The notes beneath the pieces were generated by a model. It did no database searches. It saw nothing but the letters and a program-made list of their open reading frames with translations, and was not told where the DNA came from. A program made the position numbers and the translations under genes. From Anaerolineae bacterium (GTDB taxonomy: Bacteria; Chloroflexota; Anaerolineae; 4572-78; J111), in NCBI GenBank assembly GCA_023382535.1, contig JAHDWA010000069.1, positions 1 through 47,383 of the forward strand: DNA of 47,383 bases, in the 5' to 3' direction. Shown one piece after another: positions 1 to 8,861 of the stretch. Numbering within the stretch: position 1 is the first letter of the stretch; each line of letters begins with the position of its first letter.

Positions 1-26
1 AAAAATTAAACGAAAAAGAGGCTGTT

Positions 27-73
27 GGAACTCATGGAACTTTCCTTAAGTTCCTACAAGTTCCTTGAGTTCC
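27..73. repeat. Inverted repeat ahead of the SIR2-like gene
   Basis: A 16-nt arm at 27-42 (GGAACTCATGGAACTT) pairs with 58-73 (AAGTTCCTTGAGTTCC) with one mismatch across a 15-nt loop. It lies just upstream of the first gene and covers the in-frame TTG at 65, which makes that codon an unlikely start. It could be a dispersed palindromic repeat or a terminator of a gene left of the window. No T-tract follows it. Confidence 0.7.
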
Positions 74-106
74 CTCCAGTTTCCCATTCCATCCAGAGAC
101 CGGCCA

Positions 107-1231
107 ATGTCAGGGCGCAGTGTAGAGTCTATCCAGCGCGAGTTAAAAACCCGCTACAGAAACCTTGATGAACTGCTGGAACGCCAGGCTAAATTTGGTA
201 TTAATGCCCCGCTTGATTTGATCAACCAAATCCACGATGAACGCCAGGCGATTGCCGATCTTGAGGAAGCGCTTAAAACTGCCCCGGCTGAGACAGACCC
301 GGCGGTGGAACGGCGCGGGCGCAGCTCTGGCATTCAAACGCTGGATGACCGTGATTGGGACAACCTGCTGCGCCGGATTAAAGACGGCAACTGCACGCCT
401 TTCCTCGGCCCCGGTCTCACCGAGGGGATTTTGCCCTCCGACCGGGAAATTGCCCGGGCCTGGGCCGGAGAACATCGTTATCCGTTGGGAAACCAGGAGC
501 ATCTGCCGGGTGTGGCCCAATTCCTGGCCATTACCCGCGACCCGGCCTTTCCTGCCGAAGAGATCGTCCGGCGCTGGCAGAATCTCAAAACCAAGCCCAA
601 CTTTCGCGAGGCTGCCGAACCCCACAGCTTTCTGGCCGGCCTGCCCCTGTCTCTCTACATTACCACCAACTATGATGATTTCATGGTCCAGGCACTCAAT
701 TACCGGCTGCGTAAGGCGACGCGGGAGATCTGCCGCTGGAATAACTATGTACGCGACTATCCTTCCGTGTTTGATTCCGGCTCGACGGTAGAGATCAGCC
801 CGGCCAGCCCGGTAGTTTACCATCTCTTCGGCCATGTCCAGACCCCCGAATCAATGGTTTTAACCGAAGACGAGTATCTTGATTTTTTGGTCAACATTTC
901 CAGGGACCAGACGATCATCCCCCGGCGCATCCAAAAAGCTCTGGTCAATACCTCGCTTCTCTTTATCGGCTATGAGCTAACCGATTGGCGCTTCCGTATC
1001 CTTTTCCGGGGACTAATTGCTTCGCTGGAACGCAGTTTACGCCGCACCCGCGTGGCGATCCAGCTTGGCCCGCAGCCGCCGGAAAATTCTGAGATCACTA
1101 TAGACCACATCCGCTGGTATTTTGAGGATTACCTGGCCAAGGACGATGTGCGCATCTATTGGGGTAGCTCTTTCGATTTTATCAAGGAACTGAACGAGCG
1201 CTGGACGGAGTTCAATGAACGAAATCCCTGA
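107..1231 (+). CDS. SIR2-like domain protein, probable NAD+-consuming effector
   Basis: The protein has 374 residues from the ATG at 107; an in-frame TTG at 65 lies inside a palindrome and is less likely. Residues about 5-58 are a charged helical segment rich in Glu, Arg and Leu, of the kind that precedes TIR, SIR2 or caspase effectors in Chloroflexota and cyanobacteria. The rest fits a SIR2-like Rossmann domain: TPFLGPGLTEG near 97-107, ITTNYDD near 185-191, the histidine-bearing YHLFGH near 238-243 and SLLFIGYELTDWRF near 283-296. Proteins of this family often cleave NAD+ in abortive-infection systems; that activity is inferred here. No membrane segment is present, so it should be cytoplasmic. 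The downstream STAND gene begins inside its last codons (17-nt overlap), which points to tight coupling and a shared function. A structural or regulatory SIR2-like role without hydrolase activity remains possible. Confidence 0.85.
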   Translation: MSGRSVESIQRELKTRYRNLDELLERQAKFGINAPLDLINQIHDERQAIADLEEALKTAPAETDPAVERRGRSSGIQTLDDRDWDNLLRRIKDGNCTPFLGPGLTEGILPSDREIARAWAGEHRYPLGNQEHLPGVAQFLAITRDPAFPAEEIVRRWQNLKTKPNFREAAEPHSFLAGLPLSLYITTNYDDFMVQALNYRLRKATREICRWNNYVRDYPSVFDSGSTVEISPASPVVYHLFGHVQTPESMVLTEDEYLDFLVNISRDQTIIPRRIQKALVNTSLLFIGYELTDWRFRILFRGLIASLERSLRRTRVAIQLGPQPPENSEITIDHIRWYFEDYLAKDDVRIYWGSSFDFIKELNERWTEFNERNP

Positions 1232-4200
1232 AAATTTGCTCCAGAATTCCATTGAGCCGCCGGCAAGAGACGCCCAGACTGCCGCAGAGCCCAAGAATCC
1301 CTATGTTGGCCCCCGCCCCTTCGAGATGCATGAACGGCAGCTTTTCTTTGGACGTGATTGGGAGGCTGAAGAATTGGTGGCCCTGGTGGTGGCCCATCCG
1401 GCGGTGCTGTTTTACGCCCAATCAGGCGCGGGTAAAAGTTCGCTGCTTAACGCCAGGATTGTGCCCAAGCTGGAAGCCGAAGAGGGCTGCGAGGTGCTGC
1501 CGGTCGCTCGTGTGCGGGGTGACATTCCCGCCGGCATTCAAGCCGAGCAAATCGAGAATCTGTACGCCTTTAATGCCCTGCTGAACTGGACCGAGGAAAC
1601 AGCCGTCACCCCGGCAGAATTGATCAATCTCTCCCTGGCCGAATTCCTCAACCTTTTGCCCCACCGCAGTGACAAGGAAGGGTATCCGGCCCTGCGGATT
1701 ATCATTTTTGACCAGTTTGAAGAGTTATTTACCTTCTACCCTCAGCGCTGGCCGGAACGCGAAAAGTTTTTCGCCCAGATCAATGAGGCGCTGGCCGGCG
1801 ACTCGTTATTACGGGTATTGTTTGTCATCCGTGAGGATTACCTGGCCCAGCTTGATCCTTACCTGCCGCTGCTGCCCGAACACCTTCGCTACCGCTTCCG
1901 GCTGGAAAGGCTGCGGCGAGAGGCGGCCCTGGCCGCCGTCGTTGGGCCGCTGCAAGGTACGGGCCGCTCCTTTGCCCCCGGCGCGGCCGAAGCGCTGGTA
2001 GACGAACTACTCAAAATTCGGGTGGAAGACCGGGCAGGTCAGACCATCGAAGCGCCGGGCGAGTTTGTCGAACCGGTCCAGTTGCAGGTGGTCTGTCAAA
2101 GTCTCTGGGCTGATTTGCCGGCGGAAGTGACTGAAATTACCCAGGTCCAGTTGCTGGCGTTTGGCAATGTAGACCAGGCTTTGACCCGCTTTTACGAGCG
2201 AGTCCTCAACAACGCTATCCAACAGGCCAGGACCACGCGAAGATCAAGGCGGCAGCAGGTTCTGGCCGAACCAGAAGCAGAAACGGGAATTCCCTATCAG
2301 GGGGTCATTCGTTCCTGGCTGGATGTTCTGGGCGAAAAGCTGGTTTGGGAAGGTCCCTTTCACGATCCTCTCTTGCTGGAGTGGCGGCTGCGCAACTGGT
2401 TTGAACGGGAGCTGATCACGCCGGCCGGGACGCGCGGCCTGGTCTATCGCGGCCGAAAAGCAACGGGGGGGGTGCCTAATGCTGCCGTTGATACCCTGGA
2501 GAGCAATCACCTGATTCGGGCCGAACAGCGGGCCGGGGCGCGCTGGTACGAGCTGACCCACGACCGTTTCATCCAGCCGATCCAGACCTCGAATGTCAAC
2601 TGGCGGGCGGCCAAGTTAAAACGAATCGTTCTGACCGGGGGGGGAGTCATGGCGATTATATTGGCCGCTTTGGCAATTGCCGCAATTTTCAATGCGCAAT
2701 TTGCTGCCCGCACCGGAGCTATGGCCGAAGTGATTGCAGCGGCTGCCGCTCAAGTCGAGGCTACGGCTACCGCTGCCTTGGCCCAGGCCACCCAGGTGGC
2801 TGAGTCGGCCGTGGTCCAGGCGGCCGAAGTCCAGGCGACCAGCACTGCCGTGGCCCAGACGATTCGCAAGGACCGGGTCCGTCCGCTGCGACCGGGGCTG
2901 AGCATTGGCCTGGCCGAGACGGAAGGCGCGGGGACACTGGGCTATTTTGTGGTGGACCGGGCCGGGCAAATCTATCTAGTCAGCACGGTCAACAGCCTGG
3001 GCGATTCAAGTACCCGCACCCAGGTGCTCCAACCCGCGCCTTTCGACGGGGGTCAAGCGCCGGACGATGTGGTCGCCAGCTCGGTCAGGACGCTGACCCA
3101 AACGGCGAGTATGCCGGCGTCTCATATGATCGCCTTAGCCCCGCTCACGCCCAGCCTTCAGGTGCAAACTGTGATCCCAGAGATTGGCCCCATTCGAGGT
3201 GTGCGTGACCCGGAACTCGGTATGCGGGTGCGCAAACTGGGGCGAACCACGGGCCTGACCGAAGGCGAGATCAGAGCGGTTGACCAGCGGCTCAGTGTTA
3301 CGATCCTGAACGGGTCGGTGCAAATTTATGGGGCCGTGCGGACTTCCCCCATCTCCTCCGGGGGTGACGGGGGGGCGTTGGTGGTTGATGCTGAAGGATA
3401 TGCCGTTGGCGTGCTCGTGGCCGGCTCGGAGCGGGAAACGATTTTGGCCCCCATCGGCGAGGTGTTGAACGGCTTCGACGTTGAATTGCTGACACCCCCC
3501 TTTGCCGAGTCGGCTTATCTCTACGGCTTGAATGACCGGGGCGGCGAGGCGTTGCTGCAAGGTGAAGAAGGGCAGGCCAAAGGCTGGTTGCTGATTTCCG
3601 AGGCCATTGGTGATGACCCGGCTGATACCAGCGGCAGCGATTACACGGATCTGGCCTACCAGGGCTTCGGGGTCATTGTCCAGCTCCACTACGCCTATGG
3701 CTCGGCGGGAACTCTGCCGCTTCCCCGGCAGTATGCCAGCTTTGCCCGGCGCGCCGCTAATTTTGTAGCCAATTCCTCGGGCGCTAACATCTGGATTGTC
3801 GGCGCTGAAATGAATTCGGAGCGCTACTGGCCGCGCCGGCTGGCCAGCGGCCTGGGTGAAGGAATCACGCCTCGCCAGTATGCCGACTGTTACCAGCGGG
3901 TACGGCAGGCCATCCACGCCTTGCCGGGCCACGAGAACGATCAGGTGCTGGTCGGGCCGATTGCTCCCTGGAACGGTCAGTTATCCTACGAAGCAGACCC
4001 CCTCGGCCGGTACCCGGCTAATCAAGTAGGCGACGCTCCAAATGAATACCCCTTTTACGACTTTTACGGTGATTACGTGGTCTATCTGCGTGACATTTTG
4101 CTGGCTATCGGTCCAGGTAATGTGGACGGCATGGCCATCCACGCCTATACCCACGGTTATGACCCCAATTTAGTTTTTAGCGACGCTAAAATGGATCCTC

Positions 4201-4535
4201 CCTTTGCCAACTATCACTACCATTTTCGCACTTATCAGGACCAGATGAACATCATTCCGCCCGAATTTCGCACCCTGCCGGTCTACCTGACCGAAACAAA
4301 CGGCGGCCGGGAGCCGGATGGCACAGCCTGGCCTAACGTTAACAGCGGCTGGGTCAAGAATGTCTACCAAGAGATTGACGGCTGGAACAAAGCCGGCAAC
4401 CAGCCGATTCGGGCGGTGCTGCTCTATCGCTGGGCCGATATGGACGGTTGGGGGATCGAAGGCAAGCCCAACGTCCAAGAGGATTTTCGCGAGGCGGTGG
4501 CCCAGGATTACCGCTGGACGACTTCTGCCCGGTAA
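1215..4535 (+). CDS. Membrane STAND NTPase with extracellular pseudoprotease and glycoside-hydrolase-like domains
   Basis: This 1106-residue protein is a multi-domain fusion. Residues about 28-300 form an nSTAND-type P-loop NTPase: PYVGPRPFE lead-in, Walker A AQSGAGKSS at 68-76, Walker B RIIIFDQFEELF at 161-172 and sensor VLFVIREDYL at 201-210. A winged-helix region ends in RWYELTHDRFIQPI near 443-456. One membrane helix spans about 471-494, preceded by K/R residues (N-in). An Ala-rich helical stalk (500-550) follows. Residues about 550-755 resemble a chymotrypsin-fold peptidase, but the serine motif reads SSGGDGGALV (714-723), with Asp at the serine position, and no His/Asp pair is evident. 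Residues about 785-1106 look like a clan-A glycoside hydrolase barrel with IVGAEMN (861-867) and PVYLTETNGG (1022-1031) as acid/base and nucleophile candidates. An SD (GGAG, 1207-1210) lies inside the upstream gene. I infer a surface sensor that switches an inner STAND ATPase and its SIR2 partner. Confidence 0.85.
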   Translation: MNEIPENLLQNSIEPPARDAQTAAEPKNPYVGPRPFEMHERQLFFGRDWEAEELVALVVAHPAVLFYAQSGAGKSSLLNARIVPKLEAEEGCEVLPVARVRGDIPAGIQAEQIENLYAFNALLNWTEETAVTPAELINLSLAEFLNLLPHRSDKEGYPALRIIIFDQFEELFTFYPQRWPEREKFFAQINEALAGDSLLRVLFVIREDYLAQLDPYLPLLPEHLRYRFRLERLRREAALAAVVGPLQGTGRSFAPGAAEALVDELLKIRVEDRAGQTIEAPGEFVEPVQLQVVCQSLWADLPAEVTEITQVQLLAFGNVDQALTRFYERVLNNAIQQARTTRRSRRQQVLAEPEAETGIPYQGVIRSWLDVLGEKLVWEGPFHDPLLLEWRLRNWFERELITPAGTRGLVYRGRKATGGVPNAAVDTLESNHLIRAEQRAGARWYELTHDRFIQPIQTSNVNWRAAKLKRIVLTGGGVMAIILAALAIAAIFNAQFAARTGAMAEVIAAAAAQVEATATAALAQATQVAESAVVQAAEVQATSTAVAQTIRKDRVRPLRPGLSIGLAETEGAGTLGYFVVDRAGQIYLVSTVNSLGDSSTRTQVLQPAPFDGGQAPDDVVASSVRTLTQTASMPASHMIALAPLTPSLQVQTVIPEIGPIRGVRDPELGMRVRKLGRTTGLTEGEIRAVDQRLSVTILNGSVQIYGAVRTSPISSGGDGGALVVDAEGYAVGVLVAGSERETILAPIGEVLNGFDVELLTPPFAESAYLYGLNDRGGEALLQGEEGQAKGWLLISEAIGDDPADTSGSDYTDLAYQGFGVIVQLHYAYGSAGTLPLPRQYASFARRAANFVANSSGANIWIVGAEMNSERYWPRRLASGLGEGITPRQYADCYQRVRQAIHALPGHENDQVLVGPIAPWNGQLSYEADPLGRYPANQVGDAPNEYPFYDFYGDYVVYLRDILLAIGPGNVDGMAIHAYTHGYDPNLVFSDAKMDPPFANYHYHFRTYQDQMNIIPPEFRTLPVYLTETNGGREPDGTAWPNVNSGWVKNVYQEIDGWNKAGNQPIRAVLLYRWADMDGWGIEGKPNVQEDFREAVAQDYRWTTSAR

Positions 4536-4766
4536 CGGGATGGCTTCGCTTTTTTGATAGCGTTGCTGACCCATGTTTGACCTCTGCTAACCCCAGATAG
4601 CGATCCGCTTTTAAACTTTCCCAACTATTTACTAACTATTTCTCACGTTCTGTTCACGAAACGTTTACACAAACCAAATACTTGGCCTCACATTTTGTGA
4701 TATGCTGGTTAAAGTTGGTGAATTTTTTCACTGATAAAACAGGCTGGCAATTTAGGGGGACGCGTT

Positions 4767-4775
4767 TGCTACAAT
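4767..4775 (+). promoter_or_regulatory. Extended -10 promoter candidate for the beta-helix protein
   Basis: TGCTACAAT matches an extended -10 (TGnTATAAT) about 36 nt before the ATG at 4811. No good -35 is present. The same TTTGCTACAA string recurs in the promoter candidate at 30221-30248. Confidence 0.4.
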
Positions 4776-4810
4776 CTTCACCACCGTTATCGAATAGAAA
4801 GGATAAGCAA

Positions 4811-7800
4811 ATGAAGAATAAGTTATTCATGCCCCTACTTTTCTTGAGTTTTATTTTAGGGCTGCTGTTCATGGTAACGGCGGCTGCGGCCGATAGCATG
4901 ATCCTTGTTTTTGAAGCATATACCAACGGATCGGTCAATGGACAAGATGGCTGGAGCAGCCTGGGCAGCGCCGGGTCGGGCTGCGCGGTTTATGACCATG
5001 CCGTTACCGCCAATACTTATGGCTATAGTTCGTTTGGTACGAAGAGTCTGCGGCTTTCCAATGCCGTTACAAGCGGCTGTTTTAGTGATCACACCTTTAC
5101 GAAATCACTGGTGAATGAGGCGGGGGAGACTACAGCCAGTAATGATGGCCTTTCGGGTGGCACACGACAGCCCTATTTTGAAGCCCAGTGGGATTTTGCC
5201 TCCACTGTGCCCAACGCAGAGCAGCCGGGTCTCTCAGTGGTGGCCAGTCCGGATCGGGGGGATGGCGCGCGCATGAGTTGGATCCAAATGGCAGATACTC
5301 CTGGAGGGCTGGAGATCAATTTCTATGACTACCAAGAGTCGGCTACACCCGAAGTATGTGGAAACGACTTTATTTTGAACCAAGTTGCCACTGGCCTCGA
5401 TCGCACGGTTCCCCACACGATCAAACTGCAAATGTATCTGGTGGACGGCCCGGCTAACGATGTGGTTAAGGTTTTTGTGGACGGGGCGCTGATGCATACT
5501 GGCACCAGTTGGGAGGATTACTTCCGTAACTGCGAGAGTAACCCTACTCACACCGTCGACTCGATCCTATTCCGTACGGGCGGCGCGGCTGCTCCAGCCA
5601 CTGCCGGTAACGGTTTTCTCATTGACAATCTTAACCTCGTCTCCGGTCAGGTGACTCAATGCACGACCGATTGCTACGTGGATGCCGCTAATGGCAATGA
5701 CGCTTTTGGTGGAACGAGTTTTGCTGACGCGAAAAAGACCATTCAAACCGCAATTAATCAGGTCAGTGGAGGCGGCACAGTCCACATGGCGGCAGGCACG
5801 TATGCCCCCACTGCTACTATCGGTGTGAATAAGGCAGTCAGCCTGATTGGAGCCGGAGAAACCACTCTTATTAATGCGGGTGGTATGCCTGCTTCATCAT
5901 ACGGCATTCTCGTCACTGCTGGCAATGTTAGCCTGCAAAACTTCACCTTACAGAACGCCAGGAGTTATGGGATAAAAATTCAAGGCAACATCTCCGATGT
6001 GACGATTCAAGATGTCACGGTGCAAAACTCGGCGCGAAGCAATATTGATTTTAACGGTGTTGATAATATCACCGTCACTGATGTGGTTCTCACCGGTGCT
6101 GTGTCTGGGGTAGGATTGGCCATCACCGATGGGCTTGGGGCCAACCTGAGTAACATTACCACCAGTGGTAATGCCTGGGCAGGTATGGCAATTTACACCA
6201 GCACTTATTACCCACCGGCAGGTTCCAGCAATATCACCCTATCTGGGACCAACTCTTTTGGTGAGCTTGTGCCATTTTATACCGAGCCTGCCAATCCCAG
6301 CGACCCTATTACTAACATCAACGTTAGCAATGATTTTCATTGGACGGTCAGAAGAACCGCCACCCCAACCACTATCGCTTATTTTCAAACGCTGACGGCA
6401 GCCAAAAACGCTGTAGAAGCGCTTCCCGCCACTATTTCAACTTCGGCCATCTATGACCTGGACAATGACCGCTTTTTTGTGCCTTGCAAGGCCAGCGCCC
6501 CTGCTTATACGATCCAGGCAGCGATTGAGGTGGCCTCAGCCGGCGATACGGTGCTGGTGGAAGCGGGGACATACAACGAGAATATAAACGTCAACAAGCG
6601 TGTGGCAATTATGGGTGCAGGTAGTGGTAATGACCCGGCCGCCAATACTATTCTCCGCAAGTCGAGCAATAGCGCGGTGGTTACTCTCGCCGCCTCTGGC
6701 ATGTCGAGCACGGCGCCGGTGCTGTTTAAGAATTTGCGAGTTGAGCCGGTTAACGTGTACGGTTTTAATGTTGGCAGCGGCAATATCCAATATGTTGAAT
6801 TGGATAACGTCCAGGTGGTTGGCACCAACGAAACCAATGATTCGGAAGCGGAGGTTGGCTTGAAAGTAGCGACCGATGCCAGCCTGTCTTATTTGAGAGT
6901 AGTTGCCTCGGCTTTTGATCACCTGACGTACGGCTGGTACTTTGCCAAGCACGGTGATTGGGGACCGGGTGGCAGCAACGTCACGAACGTTTATGCTGCT
7001 AACACCAGTTTCAGCCACAATGACGTCAAAGGGATTTATGTCGAGAAACTGTCCAATGCCACCTTCGACGGTTGCACCGTCCACAATAATGGGCTTAATA
7101 CAGGTTTCTTCAATGCCCAATGGAATGCCGGCTTCGATATCAATTTAAAAGGTCAGGAAACGTACCAGAACCTTATCTTTAACAACATGGTTGTCACCAA
7201 CAATGGCCTTGGTGTTGCCAACGGCGCGGGATTTTTGATTAAAGCCCGTGATGATGGGGCGACATACGGCGCTCACCCAGCCACTTTGGATAACGTGCAG
7301 ATTAACAACAGCATTTTCAGCGGCAACACACGCGCCATTCGCTTTGGTGAACCGGACAAAAACAATGCCGGACCCACTCATGTTGTTCTCGCCTCCTCAG
7401 CTATCACGGCCAATACTTACGGTTTAATCAATACGGCGCAGGCGACGGTTACAGCTACTCTTAACTGGTGGGGCAGCCAGACCGGCCCGACTCACAGCAG
7501 CAATCCCGGCGGCATGGGCAACAGCGTCAGCGAGAATATTACCTTTACTCCCTGGCTGTGTGACGGTACGGACACTTCGCCAAACATCGGCTTCCAGCCG
7601 GATCTCATTCTGAGCAGCGGCGGGCGCTGCACCGGCTCGATCGCCATCTTCAAACAATCCGAACCGGCTGGCGCGACCGGCTTTACCTTCAGTGGCGACT
7701 TGGGCAGCTTTAATCTGAATGACGATGGCAGCAAAATGGTGAGCAACCTGACGCCAGGCAATTATACCATTACTGAAGTTGTCTCTCCTGGTTGGGATTT

Positions 7801-7957
7801 AACGAATGTTAGCTGTACGGGCGGCAGTCACAGCGCTTTGCCCACCGGCATTACGATTCAACTGGTCCCGGGCAACGACGTTAGCTGTACCTTTTTCAAT
7901 CAACAGCATGCCGAACTGCAGCAATACGATAGCTATCTGCCCCTTATCTTTAAGTAA
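4811..7957 (+). CDS. Secreted right-handed beta-helix protein with SpaA-like C-terminal domain
   Basis: The protein has 1048 residues from the ATG at 4811, chosen because GAAAGGA (4797-4803) precedes it and a signal peptide begins there: two Lys, a hydrophobic core and VTAAAA-DS near residue 29. A concanavalin/LamG-like segment (about 30-285) is followed by two blocks of the parallel beta-helix type, each opened by a DUF1565-like motif (CYVDAANGNDAFGG; AYTIQAAIEVASAGDTV) and rich in short Asn/Gly/Val repeats. Near the C-terminus a SpaA/prealbumin-like beta-sandwich (GSIAIFKQSEP...LTPGNYTITEVV...CTFFNQ) precedes a terminal SYLPLIFK. That short hydrophobic PL-type ending is common on exported proteins of this phylum as far as I know and may be a retention signal. 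The role is probably surface adhesion or polysaccharide binding. No catalytic lyase residues were identified. The gene stands alone and ends at a bidirectional terminator. Confidence 0.85.
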   Translation: MKNKLFMPLLFLSFILGLLFMVTAAAADSMILVFEAYTNGSVNGQDGWSSLGSAGSGCAVYDHAVTANTYGYSSFGTKSLRLSNAVTSGCFSDHTFTKSLVNEAGETTASNDGLSGGTRQPYFEAQWDFASTVPNAEQPGLSVVASPDRGDGARMSWIQMADTPGGLEINFYDYQESATPEVCGNDFILNQVATGLDRTVPHTIKLQMYLVDGPANDVVKVFVDGALMHTGTSWEDYFRNCESNPTHTVDSILFRTGGAAAPATAGNGFLIDNLNLVSGQVTQCTTDCYVDAANGNDAFGGTSFADAKKTIQTAINQVSGGGTVHMAAGTYAPTATIGVNKAVSLIGAGETTLINAGGMPASSYGILVTAGNVSLQNFTLQNARSYGIKIQGNISDVTIQDVTVQNSARSNIDFNGVDNITVTDVVLTGAVSGVGLAITDGLGANLSNITTSGNAWAGMAIYTSTYYPPAGSSNITLSGTNSFGELVPFYTEPANPSDPITNINVSNDFHWTVRRTATPTTIAYFQTLTAAKNAVEALPATISTSAIYDLDNDRFFVPCKASAPAYTIQAAIEVASAGDTVLVEAGTYNENINVNKRVAIMGAGSGNDPAANTILRKSSNSAVVTLAASGMSSTAPVLFKNLRVEPVNVYGFNVGSGNIQYVELDNVQVVGTNETNDSEAEVGLKVATDASLSYLRVVASAFDHLTYGWYFAKHGDWGPGGSNVTNVYAANTSFSHNDVKGIYVEKLSNATFDGCTVHNNGLNTGFFNAQWNAGFDINLKGQETYQNLIFNNMVVTNNGLGVANGAGFLIKARDDGATYGAHPATLDNVQINNSIFSGNTRAIRFGEPDKNNAGPTHVVLASSAITANTYGLINTAQATVTATLNWWGSQTGPTHSSNPGGMGNSVSENITFTPWLCDGTDTSPNIGFQPDLILSSGGRCTGSIAIFKQSEPAGATGFTFSGDLGSFNLNDDGSKMVSNLTPGNYTITEVVSPGWDLTNVSCTGGSHSALPTGITIQLVPGNDVSCTFFNQQHAELQQYDSYLPLIFK

Positions 7958-8020
7958 TCTCGTCCACCTGGACAGTTTAGAGGGCAACTCTTCAATTGTT
8001 TTGCTCATCAATAAGGACGC

Positions 8021-8061
8021 AGAAACCCGGTTTTTAAGCTTTTGCCAAAAACCGGGTTTCT
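8021..8061. terminator. Bidirectional terminator hairpin
   Basis: A perfect 15-bp stem (AGAAACCCGGTTTTT at 8021-8035, its complement at 8047-8061) with an 11-nt loop lies between convergent genes ending at 7957 and 8082. The arms carry T5 and A5 runs, so it can work on both strands. It resembles palindromes dispersed in Chloroflexota and cyanobacterial genomes. Confidence 0.8.
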
Positions 8062-8081
8062 CATTTAAGAAATAATCTCGT

Positions 8082-8834
8082 TCACCGGGGCTGTTTGGGC
8101 TGTCTCACCCGTCTCAACCGGTTAATTTTGCGCTGCAATTCTGCTTTGAGATCGTCAAAGTAGTCGTCCCAATCCTCAATATGGAGCAGTTTTTGATAAG
8201 TGTTCGACTGCTTAAGCGTTTCGATCTCCCGGCGCGTTGCCTGAACCCTTTTTTCCAGGTAGGTTATCTCAGCCCGGAGTTTGTCCTTGTCATGCTTCCG
8301 GCTTGGTTGGAGGGCCAGGCGCTCGCCTCGTTCCAGCAGATGCAAGATTTCTTCAACCCGCTCCAGGTTGTGCTCTTCGTAGGCCGTTTTTAACTCGATA
8401 AAAATGACATTGGCTTCGGCTTTGAACTCGGCGGGGACCAGATCGGGGTGGCACAGCTTGCTGGCCCGGCGAAATATCTCTTTGAGCGCGTGCCGTTCCG
8501 CCGGAGAAAGTCTTGAATGGGGAATGTCGGCCTGCTCATTTGGCTCTGTCTCGTCCTCGGGGGATGACGGTTCCGGTTCTGACGGCTCAGAAGCAGGTGG
8601 AGCGGGCTGGCGGTTTCGGCGTAGTTGCAGCAGTTCCACCACCAGGGAGCGCAACTCCTGGTGGTGGCGGGTGTGGAGCGCTTCGATTTGCTGCTCAATA
8701 TCACTCTTTTGCTGCTGCAGCGCCGCCAGTTCCTCAACTAAAGTGTGGATGTGGTGTTGCAGGCGAGCCAGGTCGGGATCTTCGTAAACCTGCAGAGTGT
8801 TCCCCTGAGGCGGGTAAGTTCCCCCAAAATGCAT
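8082..8834 (-). CDS. Coiled-coil protein with J-domain-like motif
   Basis: The protein has 250 residues from an ATG with TAGGA about 12 nt upstream. Residues about 20-75 form a coiled coil (Leu/Gln/Glu heptads), followed by an acidic Pro/Ser/Glu linker to about 108. The segment about 108-165 reads like helices II-III of a DnaJ J-domain: RRASKLCHPDLVP contains the HPD tripeptide that stimulates the Hsp70 ATPase, followed by a FIELKTAYEE-type helix. A second coiled coil (175-250) is strongly basic at the end. It is likely a cytoplasmic co-chaperone or adaptor for DnaK; the client is unknown. It starts 27 nt after the oligoendopeptidase stop and is probably cotranscribed with it, which fits a protein quality-control theme. 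There are no zinc-finger or C-terminal substrate domains, so it is not a classical DnaJ. Confidence 0.75.
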   Translation of the reverse strand: MHFGGTYPPQGNTLQVYEDPDLARLQHHIHTLVEELAALQQQKSDIEQQIEALHTRHHQELRSLVVELLQLRRNRQPAPPASEPSEPEPSSPEDETEPNEQADIPHSRLSPAERHALKEIFRRASKLCHPDLVPAEFKAEANVIFIELKTAYEEHNLERVEEILHLLERGERLALQPSRKHDKDKLRAEITYLEKRVQATRREIETLKQSNTYQKLLHIEDWDDYFDDLKAELQRKINRLRRVRQPKQPR

Positions 8835-8861
8835 GGTTTAGCTAATCCTACTGGTAATTAG

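Noticed and set aside
3135..3932. A 265-codon open frame antisense to the STAND gene
   Set aside because: Same reason: low-complexity translation opposite a clear coding frame.
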